Positions 6,979 through 16,100 of a DNA stretch of 27,081 bases are shown one piece after another. The stretch lies in NCBI GenBank assembly GCA_030263635.1, contig SZPI01000035.1, forward strand, positions 1 to 27,081. Reading direction: 5' to 3'. The number at the start of each line of letters is the position of its first letter. Position 1 is the stretch's first letter. Both the position numbers and the translations under genes were made by a program. The notes below the pieces were generated by a model. The model did no database searches. It had not been told where the DNA came from and saw only the letters and a list, made by a program, of their open reading frames with translations. The DNA is from Flexicrinis sp001567485 (GTDB taxonomy: Bacteria; Chloroflexota; Anaerolineae; Aggregatilineales; Phototrophicaceae).

Positions 6979-7629
6979 ATGGCAAAAAAGAAGCAGTTGG
7001 AGACTCAGGACTACGATCCTGAACCCGTAACCATCGAAAGCGGCGGCGATCTGGAAGATGGCAGCGTGCTTGACGTTCGGGTTCCGCTCGAAGGCGAGCG
7101 CGACCCGGAACGCCGCTGGTATGTCGTGCACTGCTACAGCGGTCACGAAAACAAGGTGAAGCACGCCGTGCTTCAGCGTATCCAGACAATGGGTATGCAG
7201 GATAAGATCTTCGACGTGCTGATCCCGACCGCCGAGGAAATCGAGGTCAAGGAAGGCAAGCAGCGCAAGGTCGAAAAGCGCGTGTTCCCCGGCTACATCC
7301 TCGTCGAAATGAAGATGGATGAGGACTCGTGGTACGTCGTGCGTAACACCACCGGCGTAACCGGCTTCGTTGGCATGGGCACCGAACCTACCCCGCTCAG
7401 CGAAGAAGAAGTCAAGAAGATCATGCGCCAGATGGAAAGTGAAGTGCCGGTCGTCAAGGTCAACTTCAAGCTGGGCGACAAGGTGCGCATCGTCAGCGGC
7501 CCGTTCAACGACATCATCGGTGTCGTGTCGGACATCTACCCTGACCGCAACAAGGTCAAGGTCTTGGTGAGCTTCTTCGGGCGCGAGACGCCTGTCGAGG
7601 TCGACTTCCTAGAAGTCGAAAAGTCATAA
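6979..7629 (+). CDS. nusG: Transcription termination/antitermination factor NusG
   Basis: 216 residues. An acidic extension (about 1-45) precedes the NGN domain, which starts at RRWYVVHCYSGHENKVK and contains KRVFPGYILVEM and the VRNTTGVTGFVG segment. A KOW domain (about 160-216) carries the GDKVRIVSGPF motif. NusG binds RNA polymerase and couples it to Rho or the ribosome. It is longer than the 181-residue E. coli protein because of the N-terminal extension. AAAGGA precedes ATG 6979. It lies 24 bases after secE and 45 before rplK, the conserved secE-nusG-rplK-rplA order. Confidence 0.97.
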   Translation: MAKKKQLETQDYDPEPVTIESGGDLEDGSVLDVRVPLEGERDPERRWYVVHCYSGHENKVKHAVLQRIQTMGMQDKIFDVLIPTAEEIEVKEGKQRKVEKRVFPGYILVEMKMDEDSWYVVRNTTGVTGFVGMGTEPTPLSEEEVKKIMRQMESEVPVVKVNFKLGDKVRIVSGPFNDIIGVVSDIYPDRNKVKVLVSFFGRETPVEVDFLEVEKS

Positions 7630-7674
7630 GTTCGTTACTCCACGCTTCGGAGTTAGCACAAAGGCAGCAGCACA

Positions 7675-8100
7675 ATGGCAAAGAAAATCAAGGCAGTCGT
7701 CAAGCTGGCGATCAACGCCGGCAAGGCCACCCCAGCCCCCCCGATTGGCCCCGCGCTCGCGCAGCACGGCATCAACCTGATGGGCTTCTGCAAGGAATAC
7801 AACGCCCGTACCGCCAACCGTATGGGCGAGATCGTCCCGGCTGAGATCACCATCTTCCAAGACGGGTCGTTCAAGTTCGTCCTGAAGTCCCCGCCGACCT
7901 CGTTCCTCATCAAGAAGGCCGCCGGCGTCGACAAGGGCGCGGCAAACCCGCTGACCCAAAAGGTCGGCAAGCTGTCGCGCAAGCAGCTTCAGGAGATCGC
8001 CGAGGTCAAGAAGGACGACCTCAACGCGCTCGACATCGAAGCCGCCATGCGCCAGATCGCCGGCACCGCCCGCCAAATGGGCATCGAAGTCGAACAATAG
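7675..8100 (+). CDS. rplK: 50S ribosomal protein L11
   Basis: 141 residues, the standard length. It begins MAKKIKAVVKLAINAGKATP and holds the conserved proline-rich loop APPIGPALAQHGIN, the thiostrepton-binding region. The rRNA-binding C-terminal domain has KSPPTSFLIKKAAG and ends MRQIAGTARQMGIEVE. L11 forms the GTPase-associated centre at the base of the L7/L12 stalk. AAAGGCAG precedes the ATG. Confidence 0.97.
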   Translation: MAKKIKAVVKLAINAGKATPAPPIGPALAQHGINLMGFCKEYNARTANRMGEIVPAEITIFQDGSFKFVLKSPPTSFLIKKAAGVDKGAANPLTQKVGKLSRKQLQEIAEVKKDDLNALDIEAAMRQIAGTARQMGIEVEQ

Positions 8101-8217
8101 CGGACAGAAATCCGTTGTCAGAGGTCAGCGTGCTGACGGCTTGATCCACACACATCAGTAGAGAAGCACGTGGGAGAGGCGGAACGCCTCGGCTGCACCA
8201 CTAAGGAGACACACACA
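8101..8217 (+). other. rplK-rplA spacer with small hairpins
   Basis: 117 bases, long for this operon. CGGA-CAGAAA-TCCG (8101-8114) and GTCAG-CGTG-CTGAC can each fold into a short hairpin, and AAGGAG at 8203-8208 serves rplA. L1 often represses its own operon by binding an RNA mimic of its rRNA site. I cannot recognise the L1 consensus here, so a regulatory role is only possible. Confidence 0.3.
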
Positions 8218-8940
8218 ATGGCAGGTAAGCGTTTCACGGCGGCGGTCAAGCAAATCGACCGTCAGAAGAATTATCCACTCAACGACGCGCTCGCGCTGGT
8301 GAAGAAATTCGCCACGGATGAAGCGACCAAGCACAAGTTCGACGAGACCATCGAGCTGCACTTCCGGCTCGGCATCGATCCCCGCCACAGCGATCAACAG
8401 GTCCGCAGCACCGTGCTGCTGCCCGCGGGCCTCGGTAAGAAAGTTCGCGTGCTGGTCTTTGCCGAAGGAGATGACGCCCGCGCTGCTGAAGCGGCAGGCG
8501 CGGACATCGTCGCCGACGATCAGATCGTCAACAAGATTGCGACGGAAGGCTGGACGGACTTCGACGCTACGCTGGCGACCCCGGCCATGATGAAGAAGAT
8601 CGGCCGTATCGCCCGTGTGCTTGGCCCGCGCGGCCTCATGCCGAACCCGAAGGCCGGCACCGTCGTCGAAGCCGATGACCTCGCCCGTGCCGTGGAAGAA
8701 CTCAAGGCAGGCCGTGTCGAGTTCCGCAATGACAAGACCGGCAACGTGCATGTGCCCATCGGCAAGGCCAGCTTCACCCTCGAACAGCTTCAGCAGAACG
8801 CCGAAGCGGTTTTCGCGGCCATAGAAGCGCAGAAGCCGTCAGCGACGAAGGGCATCTATATGAAGCGCGCCGTCGTGTGCTCCACGATGTCGCCGGGCCT
8901 GCGCCTTGAGCTATCGTCTTCGGCGGTGACAGCCAAGTAG
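8218..8940 (+). CDS. rplA: 50S ribosomal protein L1
   Basis: 240 residues starting MAGKRFTAAVKQIDRQKNYP. It has the L1 signatures: KFDETIELHFRLGIDPRHSDQ near the N-terminus, LPAGLGKKVRVLVFA in the second domain and LGPRGLMPNPKAGT in the hinge. The C-terminus is a standard L1 ending. L1 binds 23S rRNA in the E-site stalk. ATG 8218 is chosen because AAGGAG lies 9 bases upstream; the longer frame from 8170 would add residues unlike L1. It is the last gene of the block, followed by a strong terminator. The usual next genes rplJ and rplL are not here. Confidence 0.97.
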   Translation: MAGKRFTAAVKQIDRQKNYPLNDALALVKKFATDEATKHKFDETIELHFRLGIDPRHSDQQVRSTVLLPAGLGKKVRVLVFAEGDDARAAEAAGADIVADDQIVNKIATEGWTDFDATLATPAMMKKIGRIARVLGPRGLMPNPKAGTVVEADDLARAVEELKAGRVEFRNDKTGNVHVPIGKASFTLEQLQQNAEAVFAAIEAQKPSATKGIYMKRAVVCSTMSPGLRLELSSSAVTAK

Positions 8941-8977
8941 CGACAGCCGCTACTCACGTCTTACGTTTGTCACAGCA

Positions 8978-9010
8978 AAAGAGGCCACGGGAAAACCGCG
9001 GCCTCTTTCT
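8978..9010 (+). terminator. Rho-independent terminator after rplA
   Basis: AAAGAGGCC (8978-8986) pairs with GGCCTCTTT (9000-9008). An A/C mismatch and CGG/CCG extend the stem toward a GAAAA loop. The T-rich 3' side (TTTCTATTT) completes an intrinsic terminator. Because the stem has A-runs on the left arm, it could also work for the minus-strand gene ending at 9029. Confidence 0.85.
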
Positions 9011-9028
9011 ATTTCCCGGACTTCCGCG

Positions 9029-11491
9029 CTAGTTCAGCGATGGGCACTCGCGGCCGGTCTGCTGCCGCACGTTGTCCTCACGCACCCAGCCCTGTACCTC
9101 GACGGTATCGACCTGCGCGCGAACGAAGTACCAGACCCGGCTGTCATCCGGCCCACGCTGCTGCTGAATGACCGTCAGCGGTTGCAGGAATTGGAGCGAG
9201 CCAGTCTGGGGCGCGCCGGTGGTCGGCCGTGAACGGATACGCGTGCCGGCCTCGTTGGTCACGACCAGTTCGCACAGAATGGCGGGGGTCGGCGTGATGC
9301 TGGGCGTCAGCGTTTGCGTCGGCGTATCGGTCGGCGTGGCGGTCGGGGTCGAGGTCGCGGTGGCGGTCGGCGTCGCGCTTGCCGTGGGCGTGCTGGTTGG
9401 CGTATCCGTCGCCGTGGGCGTGTAGGACGCCGTCGGCGTGTGAGTCGCGGTCGCCGTATCGGTTGGCGTGAATGTCTGGCTCGGGGTGAGCGTCGTCGAC
9501 GGCGTCGGCGTGACGGTCGGCGGCGGCGGGAAAAACACCGGCATCCACGTATCCCGCGTGAGCGCGCCGGTCACGCCGACAATCGTCAGGATGCCGGCGA
9601 TCACAAGGCCGATGCGAAGCCGGTTGCCGCGCCGCTGCCGCCGGATGATCGACTCGATGCGCTGCACTTCGGCCCGCCGTCCGAGGATGCGAAACGGCTC
9701 GTCGCGCACGGTGTTAAGCCACGTCTCTGCCTCCGCGATGTCGCCGTCCTCAAGGGCAAATTCGGCGCGTTCGATATACCGGGCCAGCAGGTCGCTGACC
9801 ACCGCCCGGTACCGGTCGTCCTGTGCGTAATCGCGCAGATCGGCCAGCAGCGTGCGAGCCTGCGCGAGGTCGTTGTCGAAATTCTGCGCGATCATCGCCG
9901 CGCTGCGCTCGATGGTCTGGCGCGCGCGCTGTGCGTTGGCAGTCATCGTCTGCGCTTCGATCTTCAACTCGCTCAGGCGGGCGTCGGACGGGTCAAGGTC
10001 ACTGCCGACTTCCAGCAGCTTGAACGCCTCGTTGCCGAGCGTCAGGCGTTCATCGACGCTCGTCGCGGACTGTGCGCGGGTAAGCGCCGCCTGCGCTTGA
10101 TCGGTTACCTGCGCCTTGATCCCCGCGAACTTTGCGCTCGCCTCTTGTACCAGCCCGGACACCCGCTGGCTGTTGGGCAGCAGCTGACGCACGCGCGATA
10201 GAATCGCCTGCACGTTGCGGATTTGGCCGGCCTGCTCGCTCAACGTGCCGCTGAGGGTCGTGAGCTGCACGCTGGCCTGTTCGGTATCGTTCTGGACGCG
10301 CCGCGCGGTCTCAAGGCGTTCGTCAATCTGCGGGTCGTTCGGCACAACCGCCAGCGCGCCCTGATACTTGCGCACCGCCTCGGCCCAGTTATCAGCGGCG
10401 AGGAAACGGTCGCCTTCGCTCATCAACTCACGGGCAAGCGCCAAGTCTTGGATGTCGAGCAGCGCCTGTTCGGCGTCCTTCCAGCTCAGGATTCCGCTGC
10501 GCTCGGCCAAGTCGCGCGCTTCGCGGTAGAGCCGCCCCGCTTCCTCGTAATTGCCGGCGCGTTCCAGAGACTTGGCGCGGTTGTACGAAACACGCGCGTC
10601 AAACGGGATCCGGTGATCCGGCACGACGCCGCGAATCAGGTTGTCCTCGGCCTTCTGGCGATACTCCAACGCGGTCGCGTTTCCGGGCTGCGCCTGCAAG
10701 ATACGGTTGGCCGTCTCGACGGTGATCTGATAGTCGCCGGCGTAATAGCTCTGCGACAGGTCGCTGATGAGGTCTTCGAGGTCAGCTGGTGACGCGCCAG
10801 CCGCTATGTTCAACGGGGGCGGCTTGCGCTGGCCGGGCGTGCGCGCGCCGGACTCTGGCGGCATATACCCCGGCGACGATGAGAAGCGCGGCGGGGGCGG
10901 CGGCTCGTCGGCGTCCGGAGCAGGCGTTGGCGGCGCGGGCGGCGTCTCGCTGTCAGGCTCCGGGGTTTGAGCGACCGGCTGAACCGTTTGAGTCTGTGTG
11001 CTGCGCACGGTCTGATACGTGTTGGTCGAGCGCGGCGGATCGGGCGCTTCGACCTTACGATTCACGGCGTAGCGCGCGAACAGGTCGTTGACGCGCTGGG
11101 CTGCGTGCCCGCTGCGCCGTCCGGCCTGTTCCAACAGGTCGAGCAGTTCGGCATCCGCGCGGTCTTGCTGAAGCGCCTGCGCGAGGATGTCCAGCGCCGC
11201 ATCAATGTCATCGTCGTCGCCGGCCACCTCGATGCGAATACGGGCGCGCCGCACCAGTCCGCGCACCGCCGCAGACACCGCACTCGGAACGGCGGCGGAT
11301 GCTGTGCCCAAGCGCGCCACCTCCGCGAACATCGCCTGCACGGTGCTCTCGTACGTGGTGTTCTTGGCGTCGGTCAGCAGCGTGCGGGCGTTGGTCTCAA
11401 TGTCACGCAGGATGCCGGGGTCGGGCGACGTGGCGGTTTTGTAGCCGTCGATCATGCGCCGCAGCGCATCGATCCTCGATTGTAGATCCAT
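9029..11491 (-). CDS. Large single-pass protein: TPR-like cytoplasmic region, Thr/Pro stalk and SH3-like tip
   Basis: 820 residues with no N-terminal signal. In order there is a helical region (about 1-150), a Pro-rich linker (about 150-235) and a long helical repeat region with TPR-like stretches such as YAGDYQITVETANRIL and LERAGNYEEAGRLYREA (about 235-440). Coiled-coil-like helices run to about 615, then one transmembrane helix (about 625-645), a Thr/Pro-rich stalk (about 654-735) and a C-terminal SH3b-like domain (about 738-815, with TRIRSRP and VQGWVREDNVR). The topology is inferred as cytoplasmic N-terminus and external C-terminus. ATG 11491 has TAGGA upstream; the TTG three codons earlier is less likely. 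It may link an internal protein complex to the cell wall. I do not recognise a named family. Confidence 0.75.
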   Translation of the reverse strand: MDLQSRIDALRRMIDGYKTATSPDPGILRDIETNARTLLTDAKNTTYESTVQAMFAEVARLGTASAAVPSAVSAAVRGLVRRARIRIEVAGDDDDIDAALDILAQALQQDRADAELLDLLEQAGRRSGHAAQRVNDLFARYAVNRKVEAPDPPRSTNTYQTVRSTQTQTVQPVAQTPEPDSETPPAPPTPAPDADEPPPPPRFSSSPGYMPPESGARTPGQRKPPPLNIAAGASPADLEDLISDLSQSYYAGDYQITVETANRILQAQPGNATALEYRQKAEDNLIRGVVPDHRIPFDARVSYNRAKSLERAGNYEEAGRLYREARDLAERSGILSWKDAEQALLDIQDLALARELMSEGDRFLAADNWAEAVRKYQGALAVVPNDPQIDERLETARRVQNDTEQASVQLTTLSGTLSEQAGQIRNVQAILSRVRQLLPNSQRVSGLVQEASAKFAGIKAQVTDQAQAALTRAQSATSVDERLTLGNEAFKLLEVGSDLDPSDARLSELKIEAQTMTANAQRARQTIERSAAMIAQNFDNDLAQARTLLADLRDYAQDDRYRAVVSDLLARYIERAEFALEDGDIAEAETWLNTVRDEPFRILGRRAEVQRIESIIRRQRRGNRLRIGLVIAGILTIVGVTGALTRDTWMPVFFPPPPTVTPTPSTTLTPSQTFTPTDTATATHTPTASYTPTATDTPTSTPTASATPTATATSTPTATPTDTPTQTLTPSITPTPAILCELVVTNEAGTRIRSRPTTGAPQTGSLQFLQPLTVIQQQRGPDDSRVWYFVRAQVDTVEVQGWVREDNVRQQTGRECPSLN
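9286..9530 (-). repeat. Low-complexity Thr/Pro codon repeat (stalk of the SH3-like protein)
   Basis: About 245 bases of imperfect GTCGGCGTG-like units on the plus strand, which encode TPTATxTPT repeats on the minus strand. The units vary in length and sequence, so this is a coding repeat that can expand or contract, not a CRISPR array. Confidence 0.8.
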
Positions 11492-11593
11492 TAGGTACAA
11501 TCCTACGCGGTTATCACGCGCTCAAATTACCCTACCTTGCGCGGTCGGGCAAGTGTCGTCTTGCCAACGGCCACGCTGAAGGAGAACTGTACC

Positions 11594-12223
11594 ATGCTCT
11601 ACGACATCACGCGCACCGTGCGCCCGACGACCGCCGTTTGGCCGGGGGACGCGCCGTATCGGGTTGACACCGCGGCCGACATGGAGGCCGGCTCGTCGGT
11701 CAACCTGACGACACTCTCCCTCAGCCCGCACACCGGCACCCACGCCGACGCCTACTTTCACTACACACGCGGCGGCGCATCCCCGTCCGACATGCCGCTG
11801 TCCGCGTATATCGGGCCAGCGCGGGTCGCTACCGTATCACGCCGTGACGGGCCACTATCACCGGACGACTTTGCGCCCGGCGCGCTCGCCGGCGTACAGC
11901 GTCTGCTCATCAAGAGTCATGTTAGCGGACTACCTGACGATCAATGGCCGTCTGAGTTTCCGTATCTCTCCGTCATGCTTATCAATGCGCTGGCGGCACA
12001 CGGATGCGTGCTGATCGGGCTGGATTCACCGTCCGTCGACGCCTTCGACAGCACCGACCTTCCCTGCCATAATGCCATCCGCGACGCGGGCATGGTTAAT
12101 CTCGAACTCTGCCAGCTTCGCGATGTCCCCGACGGAGACTACGAGCTGATCGCGCTGCCGCTGAAGTTGGACGCGGCATGTGGCAGCCCCGTCCGCGCCG
12201 TGCTGCGCAGCCTAAGCGAGTAG
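11594..12223 (+). CDS. kynB: Kynurenine formamidase (cyclase family)
   Basis: 209 residues, the usual KynB length. It hydrolyses N-formyl-L-kynurenine to kynurenine and formate in tryptophan breakdown. The metal site HTGTHADAYFH gives H46, H50, D52 and H56. Further family signatures are FPYLSVMLINALAAHG, IGLDSPSVDAFDS, LPCH (H159), NLELCQL (E171), YELIALPLKLD and SPVRAVLR. AAGGAGAA about 9 bases upstream fixes ATG 11594; the longer frame from 11537 lacks such a site. No other kyn gene is adjacent, so it is an orphan here. It is divergent from the SH3-like protein gene, with about 100 bases between. Confidence 0.88.
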   Translation: MLYDITRTVRPTTAVWPGDAPYRVDTAADMEAGSSVNLTTLSLSPHTGTHADAYFHYTRGGASPSDMPLSAYIGPARVATVSRRDGPLSPDDFAPGALAGVQRLLIKSHVSGLPDDQWPSEFPYLSVMLINALAAHGCVLIGLDSPSVDAFDSTDLPCHNAIRDAGMVNLELCQLRDVPDGDYELIALPLKLDAACGSPVRAVLRSLSE

Positions 12224-12312
12224 TTGAAAGCCGAGAGATTGGGTCTCCTGTGACGCCGTGTTCATTGAGCGATACAGTGCGGCATTTCCGCCCAACAGCC
12301 TATCCGTAACAC

Positions 12313-12327
12313 AAAACCGGAGACCGG
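12313..12327 (-). terminator. Weak terminator candidate after the lipoprotein gene
   Basis: On the minus strand, CCGG-TCT-CCGG followed by TTTT lies 19 bases after the lipoprotein stop. The stem is only 4 base pairs, so strength is doubtful. The rest of the 122-base gap (12224-12345) shows nothing recognisable. Confidence 0.25.
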
Positions 12328-12345
12328 AACCGCATGACGTGCAGC

Positions 12346-13137
12346 TCAGTACGGCCCGTAGGAGTCGCCGTTGTCCAGCAGCAGGAACACCTGCGAGATC
12401 GTCACGTCGAGGATCAGCGTGCCGCCCTCGATGCGCTGCACGTTGAGATCGGCGGTCTGCTGCGGTGTGCGGGCATAGCCGAGCGCCTGCTGGAGCGTCG
12501 AATCGCTCGACCACAGGCCGAGGAACAACTCCGACGGCGCGCGCAGCCCCTCCGGCGGCGCGATATTGACCGGCGCAGGCAGCAGCGCGACGTTGGTGTA
12601 CCAGAAGCGCCCCGGCCGCACCTGCCCCGGCTGAATCGCCCAGACCTCGCCCGTGTCCTGCCGGCGGTACATCACGCCGCGCTCGAACACCTGCACGTCC
12701 GCCGCGAAGCCGAATCGCTCTTGCAGCGCACAGCCGACGCGCCGTGAAATCGACGGATTCTCGCGCCAGACCGTGCCGAACACTGGATCGAACGGGATCG
12801 CGCAGGCGTCGGTCGTCTCGGTCACGTCAAGCGACGGTGTCGACGGCTGTTGGCGCGGCAGGTCGATGTCGATCTGCGCCTCACCGAGGAACACCCCAAC
12901 GTAAGGCGTTCCGGTCGGGGTCACGGTCGGCGGCGCGAGTGTCGGTGTAGACGGGATCGCCTGCCGCGTCGCTTGGCGCTGGATCACGCTCAAGGTCGGC
13001 GGCAGGTCGACGGTCGCTAGACGCCGGACGAGCTGCACTGGCGGGTCTTCCGGCGTGACGGACGCCACGGCATCGGCGCACGCGCCAAGCAGCAGCGCAC
13101 CGAGTGTGAGGATCAAGACAGTCGCAGATCGACGCAC
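12346..13137 (-). CDS. Lipoprotein of unknown function, coupled to the macroglobulin gene
   Basis: 263 residues. The N-terminus has two arginines, a hydrophobic stretch and the lipobox LLGAC, with C20 as the predicted lipidated residue, so it is anchored outside the cytoplasmic membrane. A Thr/Pro-rich linker (PTLAPPTVTPTGTP) comes next, then a globular domain with two cysteines (CAIPFDPVFGTVW and RRVGCALQERFGF). Between these and the C-terminus lie aromatic-rich strands (VQVFERGVMYRRQDTGEVW). The GTG at 13137 is chosen because GGAGGAG at the end of the macroglobulin gene is 4-6 bases upstream and the lipobox then falls at a normal distance. It begins 1 base after the macroglobulin stop, so the two are almost certainly co-translated. 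The family is not recognised. Confidence 0.75.
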   Translation of the reverse strand: MRRSATVLILTLGALLLGACADAVASVTPEDPPVQLVRRLATVDLPPTLSVIQRQATRQAIPSTPTLAPPTVTPTGTPYVGVFLGEAQIDIDLPRQQPSTPSLDVTETTDACAIPFDPVFGTVWRENPSISRRVGCALQERFGFAADVQVFERGVMYRRQDTGEVWAIQPGQVRPGRFWYTNVALLPAPVNIAPPEGLRAPSELFLGLWSSDSTLQQALGYARTPQQTADLNVQRIEGGTLILDVTISQVFLLLDNGDSYGPY

Positions 13138-13138
13138 A

Positions 13139-16100
13139 CTACTCCTCCGCGGGCTGGACAGTGAACTGAGCGCCAGCCGCGCGGCCATACACTTCTGGCA
13201 GATAGAACTCGCGCGCGGTGGTCGGGATCACATTGTACACGCCTTCGACCGTCGCACGCGCGAGATAGGTGAACGTGTAGGTTCCGGCAGGCACATAGTC
13301 GGCGCTGAGCACCACGCGGTCATCACGGTACTGCACGTCCGCCCACCACACACTGCCATAGCGCACGCCCTCGCGTTCGAACTCGGCATCGGTGTCCGTT
13401 TGCTGCGCGGTCTCCAAATTCGGATCAATCGGCTCGAGGCCCGCCGGCACATAGTCCTCCAGCACGATGAAGTCGAGGTCGGCCGGTGCGATCATCGTGA
13501 CCTCGACCTTGACCAGATCGCCGATCCGCGCCGATGTCGTCGTCTCATCGCTGCCTTGCAGCCGGTATTGGCGCGAGAGTGTGAGGCCGCGGCTCGCTGC
13601 CTGCACATCCGGCACCGGCACGAAGGCGTTCAGGTAGGCCGTGTAGTACAGCGCGCCCTGTCCGTCCGTGCGGTCGATCTCGACGAGGTTGGCCGCGTCG
13701 TGCGACAGATCGGAGATCGGCACACTGACCGTCTCACGCGTTGTCGCGTCTGCCGGGGTGAGCGTGCGCGCGAGCAGTTCCGCATCGCTCACGCTCACGG
13801 TGAAGCTGTAGTCCGGTTGGGTCTCATGGGTGGCGATCATCCACTCGGTCAGCGCCAGCAGCGACCACGCGGTCTCCTGCGTCGTCTCCCACAGGTCGGC
13901 GCGGCGCGCGGTCATCAACCAGCGCACCACGTTTGGCAGCAGCGGTTCGTTCGGATCAACCGCCAGCAGCGCCCACAACGTCATCGCCGTCGTGCGCGTG
14001 TTGCTGTTCCAGTTGAGATAGTCGCGCTCGCCTTCCTCCCAATTCGCCCCGTTGGCCGACAGCACCGCCGTGCCGATCAGGTCGCTGCGCAGCGTGCTGA
14101 TCTCGCGGCTGTAGTCGCGGTCAACGGTCGTCATTGTGCGCAGCAGCAGGGCGCGGCCGTACACATCCAGCCGGTCGCGCAGATCGAACAGCTCAGACAC
14201 GCGCGTTTCCGGCAAAACTACGCCGCTGCGCGACAGCGCATACAGCAGAAGCGCATGACGGTTCAAGCGGTACGACTGCGTGCTGCGATTGATCGACCTG
14301 AGGCTGTCGCTCAGGAACCGCCCGCCGCTCGAAATTGCCGCAGGCAGCACGGTGAAGCCGTTGTCCTGCGCTTCAGCCAGCGCGATCACCACCCACGATG
14401 TCACCAGCGGGCTGCTTTCGAGCGTCGGATACCAGCCCCAACCTCCGTCGACCTTCTGCTGCGCGATCAGCCGTTGAATCGCCAGCGTGCCCTGCTCGCG
14501 CAGTTCGGCCATCAGCTCGGAGTCGGTGCTGCCGGCCGCGTTGAGCATTCGCAGCGCGGTGACGTTCGCCAGCAGGCGCGACGCCACCGATTCGGTGCAC
14601 TCACAGGCGTAGCTCTCGAATGCCCGCACCGCCTTCACCGCCGATACCGCCAGCGATGGCTCAAGGTCGATTGTCAGCGTGCCTTCGGCGACACGATAAC
14701 GCGTCGGCAGCACGACCGCTTCGATGCGCGCGCCGGCCTCTCGCAGCACGCCGCCCGTGCCAACGAACTCCGGCACGACGTACCGGCGCACCGGAAGCAG
14801 GCGATCCTCGCCCTGCCCGAACTGCGGACGAGTCGCATCGCTGACGCCGCCGCCTTCCGCGCTGAACACCAGCTCGACCGCTTCGACATCCTCGACCGTC
14901 GCCCGCCACGACACACGCGCGCGGCCCTGCGCCGGCACGACAATCTGCTGTGTGTCCCCATCCGCCAGCGTCACGCCGTCGTGGAACAGGGTGACGTCCG
15001 CCGTGATGTCTGCGTCGGTGTTGTTGTTGAGAACGGCCCCCAGCATCACCTCGTCACCAACGACAAAGAAGCGCGGCGCCACCGGCCGCACGATCAACGG
15101 CTTGGTCGCGACGATGTCTTCACTTTGCTGGCCGACCTGCATCGGCGCATCCACGCCAACCGTGACGCCGAACACATTCATCCGCCACGTCGTCAGGTTG
15201 TCGGGCAAGCTGACTGTCACCTGCGCCACGCCGTCCGGCCCGGTCTCAATCTGGCCTTCCCAGAACGCCGTGTCGATGAACTCTTCGCGCAGTTCGAGCA
15301 CGCCGAACTCACCGCCGCCGCCACCACCGCCGCCCTTGACGACATCACGCGTGTACTGCGTAATCAGATCGGTGTTGATCGTCAGAACGCTCGCCATCAG
15401 CACCGAAAGCGGCTGCGGGCCGTAGAAGAAGTCCAGTATGGGCAGGAAGCGCTCCTCGCCCAACGACAGCGCGGCGAGGTCGGTCAAGGCCGCGCTCAGC
15501 TCAGTCTGCACGGGCTGACCGGTGTGGTCGCGCACGGTGAACGTGAACGTCACATCATCGCGCGGGCCGGCGGTCTTGCGGTCGGGCTGAATGTCGATGT
15601 CCAGCTTGAACTGAGCGTTATCGACTTGCAGCGTAGCGTAACCGAAGCGCATGTCCGTGACCGGGTTGTTCTCATCGACGCCCTTGATGAGCACGACCGA
15701 GAAGTACATCGTCGGCGCGAAATCGGCCTCGATCGGCAGGTGATACACCGTGCTGTTGGTTGTCAGCGTCATGCGCTCGGAACGCAGCACGCCGTCCCGT
15801 TCCAGTGTGATGAGCGCCTCGGTCGGGCCGTTGAATGGCGACGTGATCAGGATTTCGGCCGTATCACCCACTTCATACTGCTGCCGGTCGGTGATGATCT
15901 CGGTGCTGGTCTGGTTGGTCTGCCGCCACGCGACGTACTCACCGCCCGAAACCCACACCATCCCCGAACTGGTGACGACGTTGCCCCCGGCATCCTTGCC
16001 CGTTGCGATCAGCTTGAAGACGCCGCCGTTGGGCGGGACGAACTCGAACGACGCTTTGCCGTCCCCGTCGGTCGTCACCGTGCCGGTCGCCACCTCGATC

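Noticed and set aside
9286..9530. Possible CRISPR or tandem-repeat array
   Set aside because: The units are short, irregular and in frame with a Thr/Pro stalk; there are no spacers of constant length.
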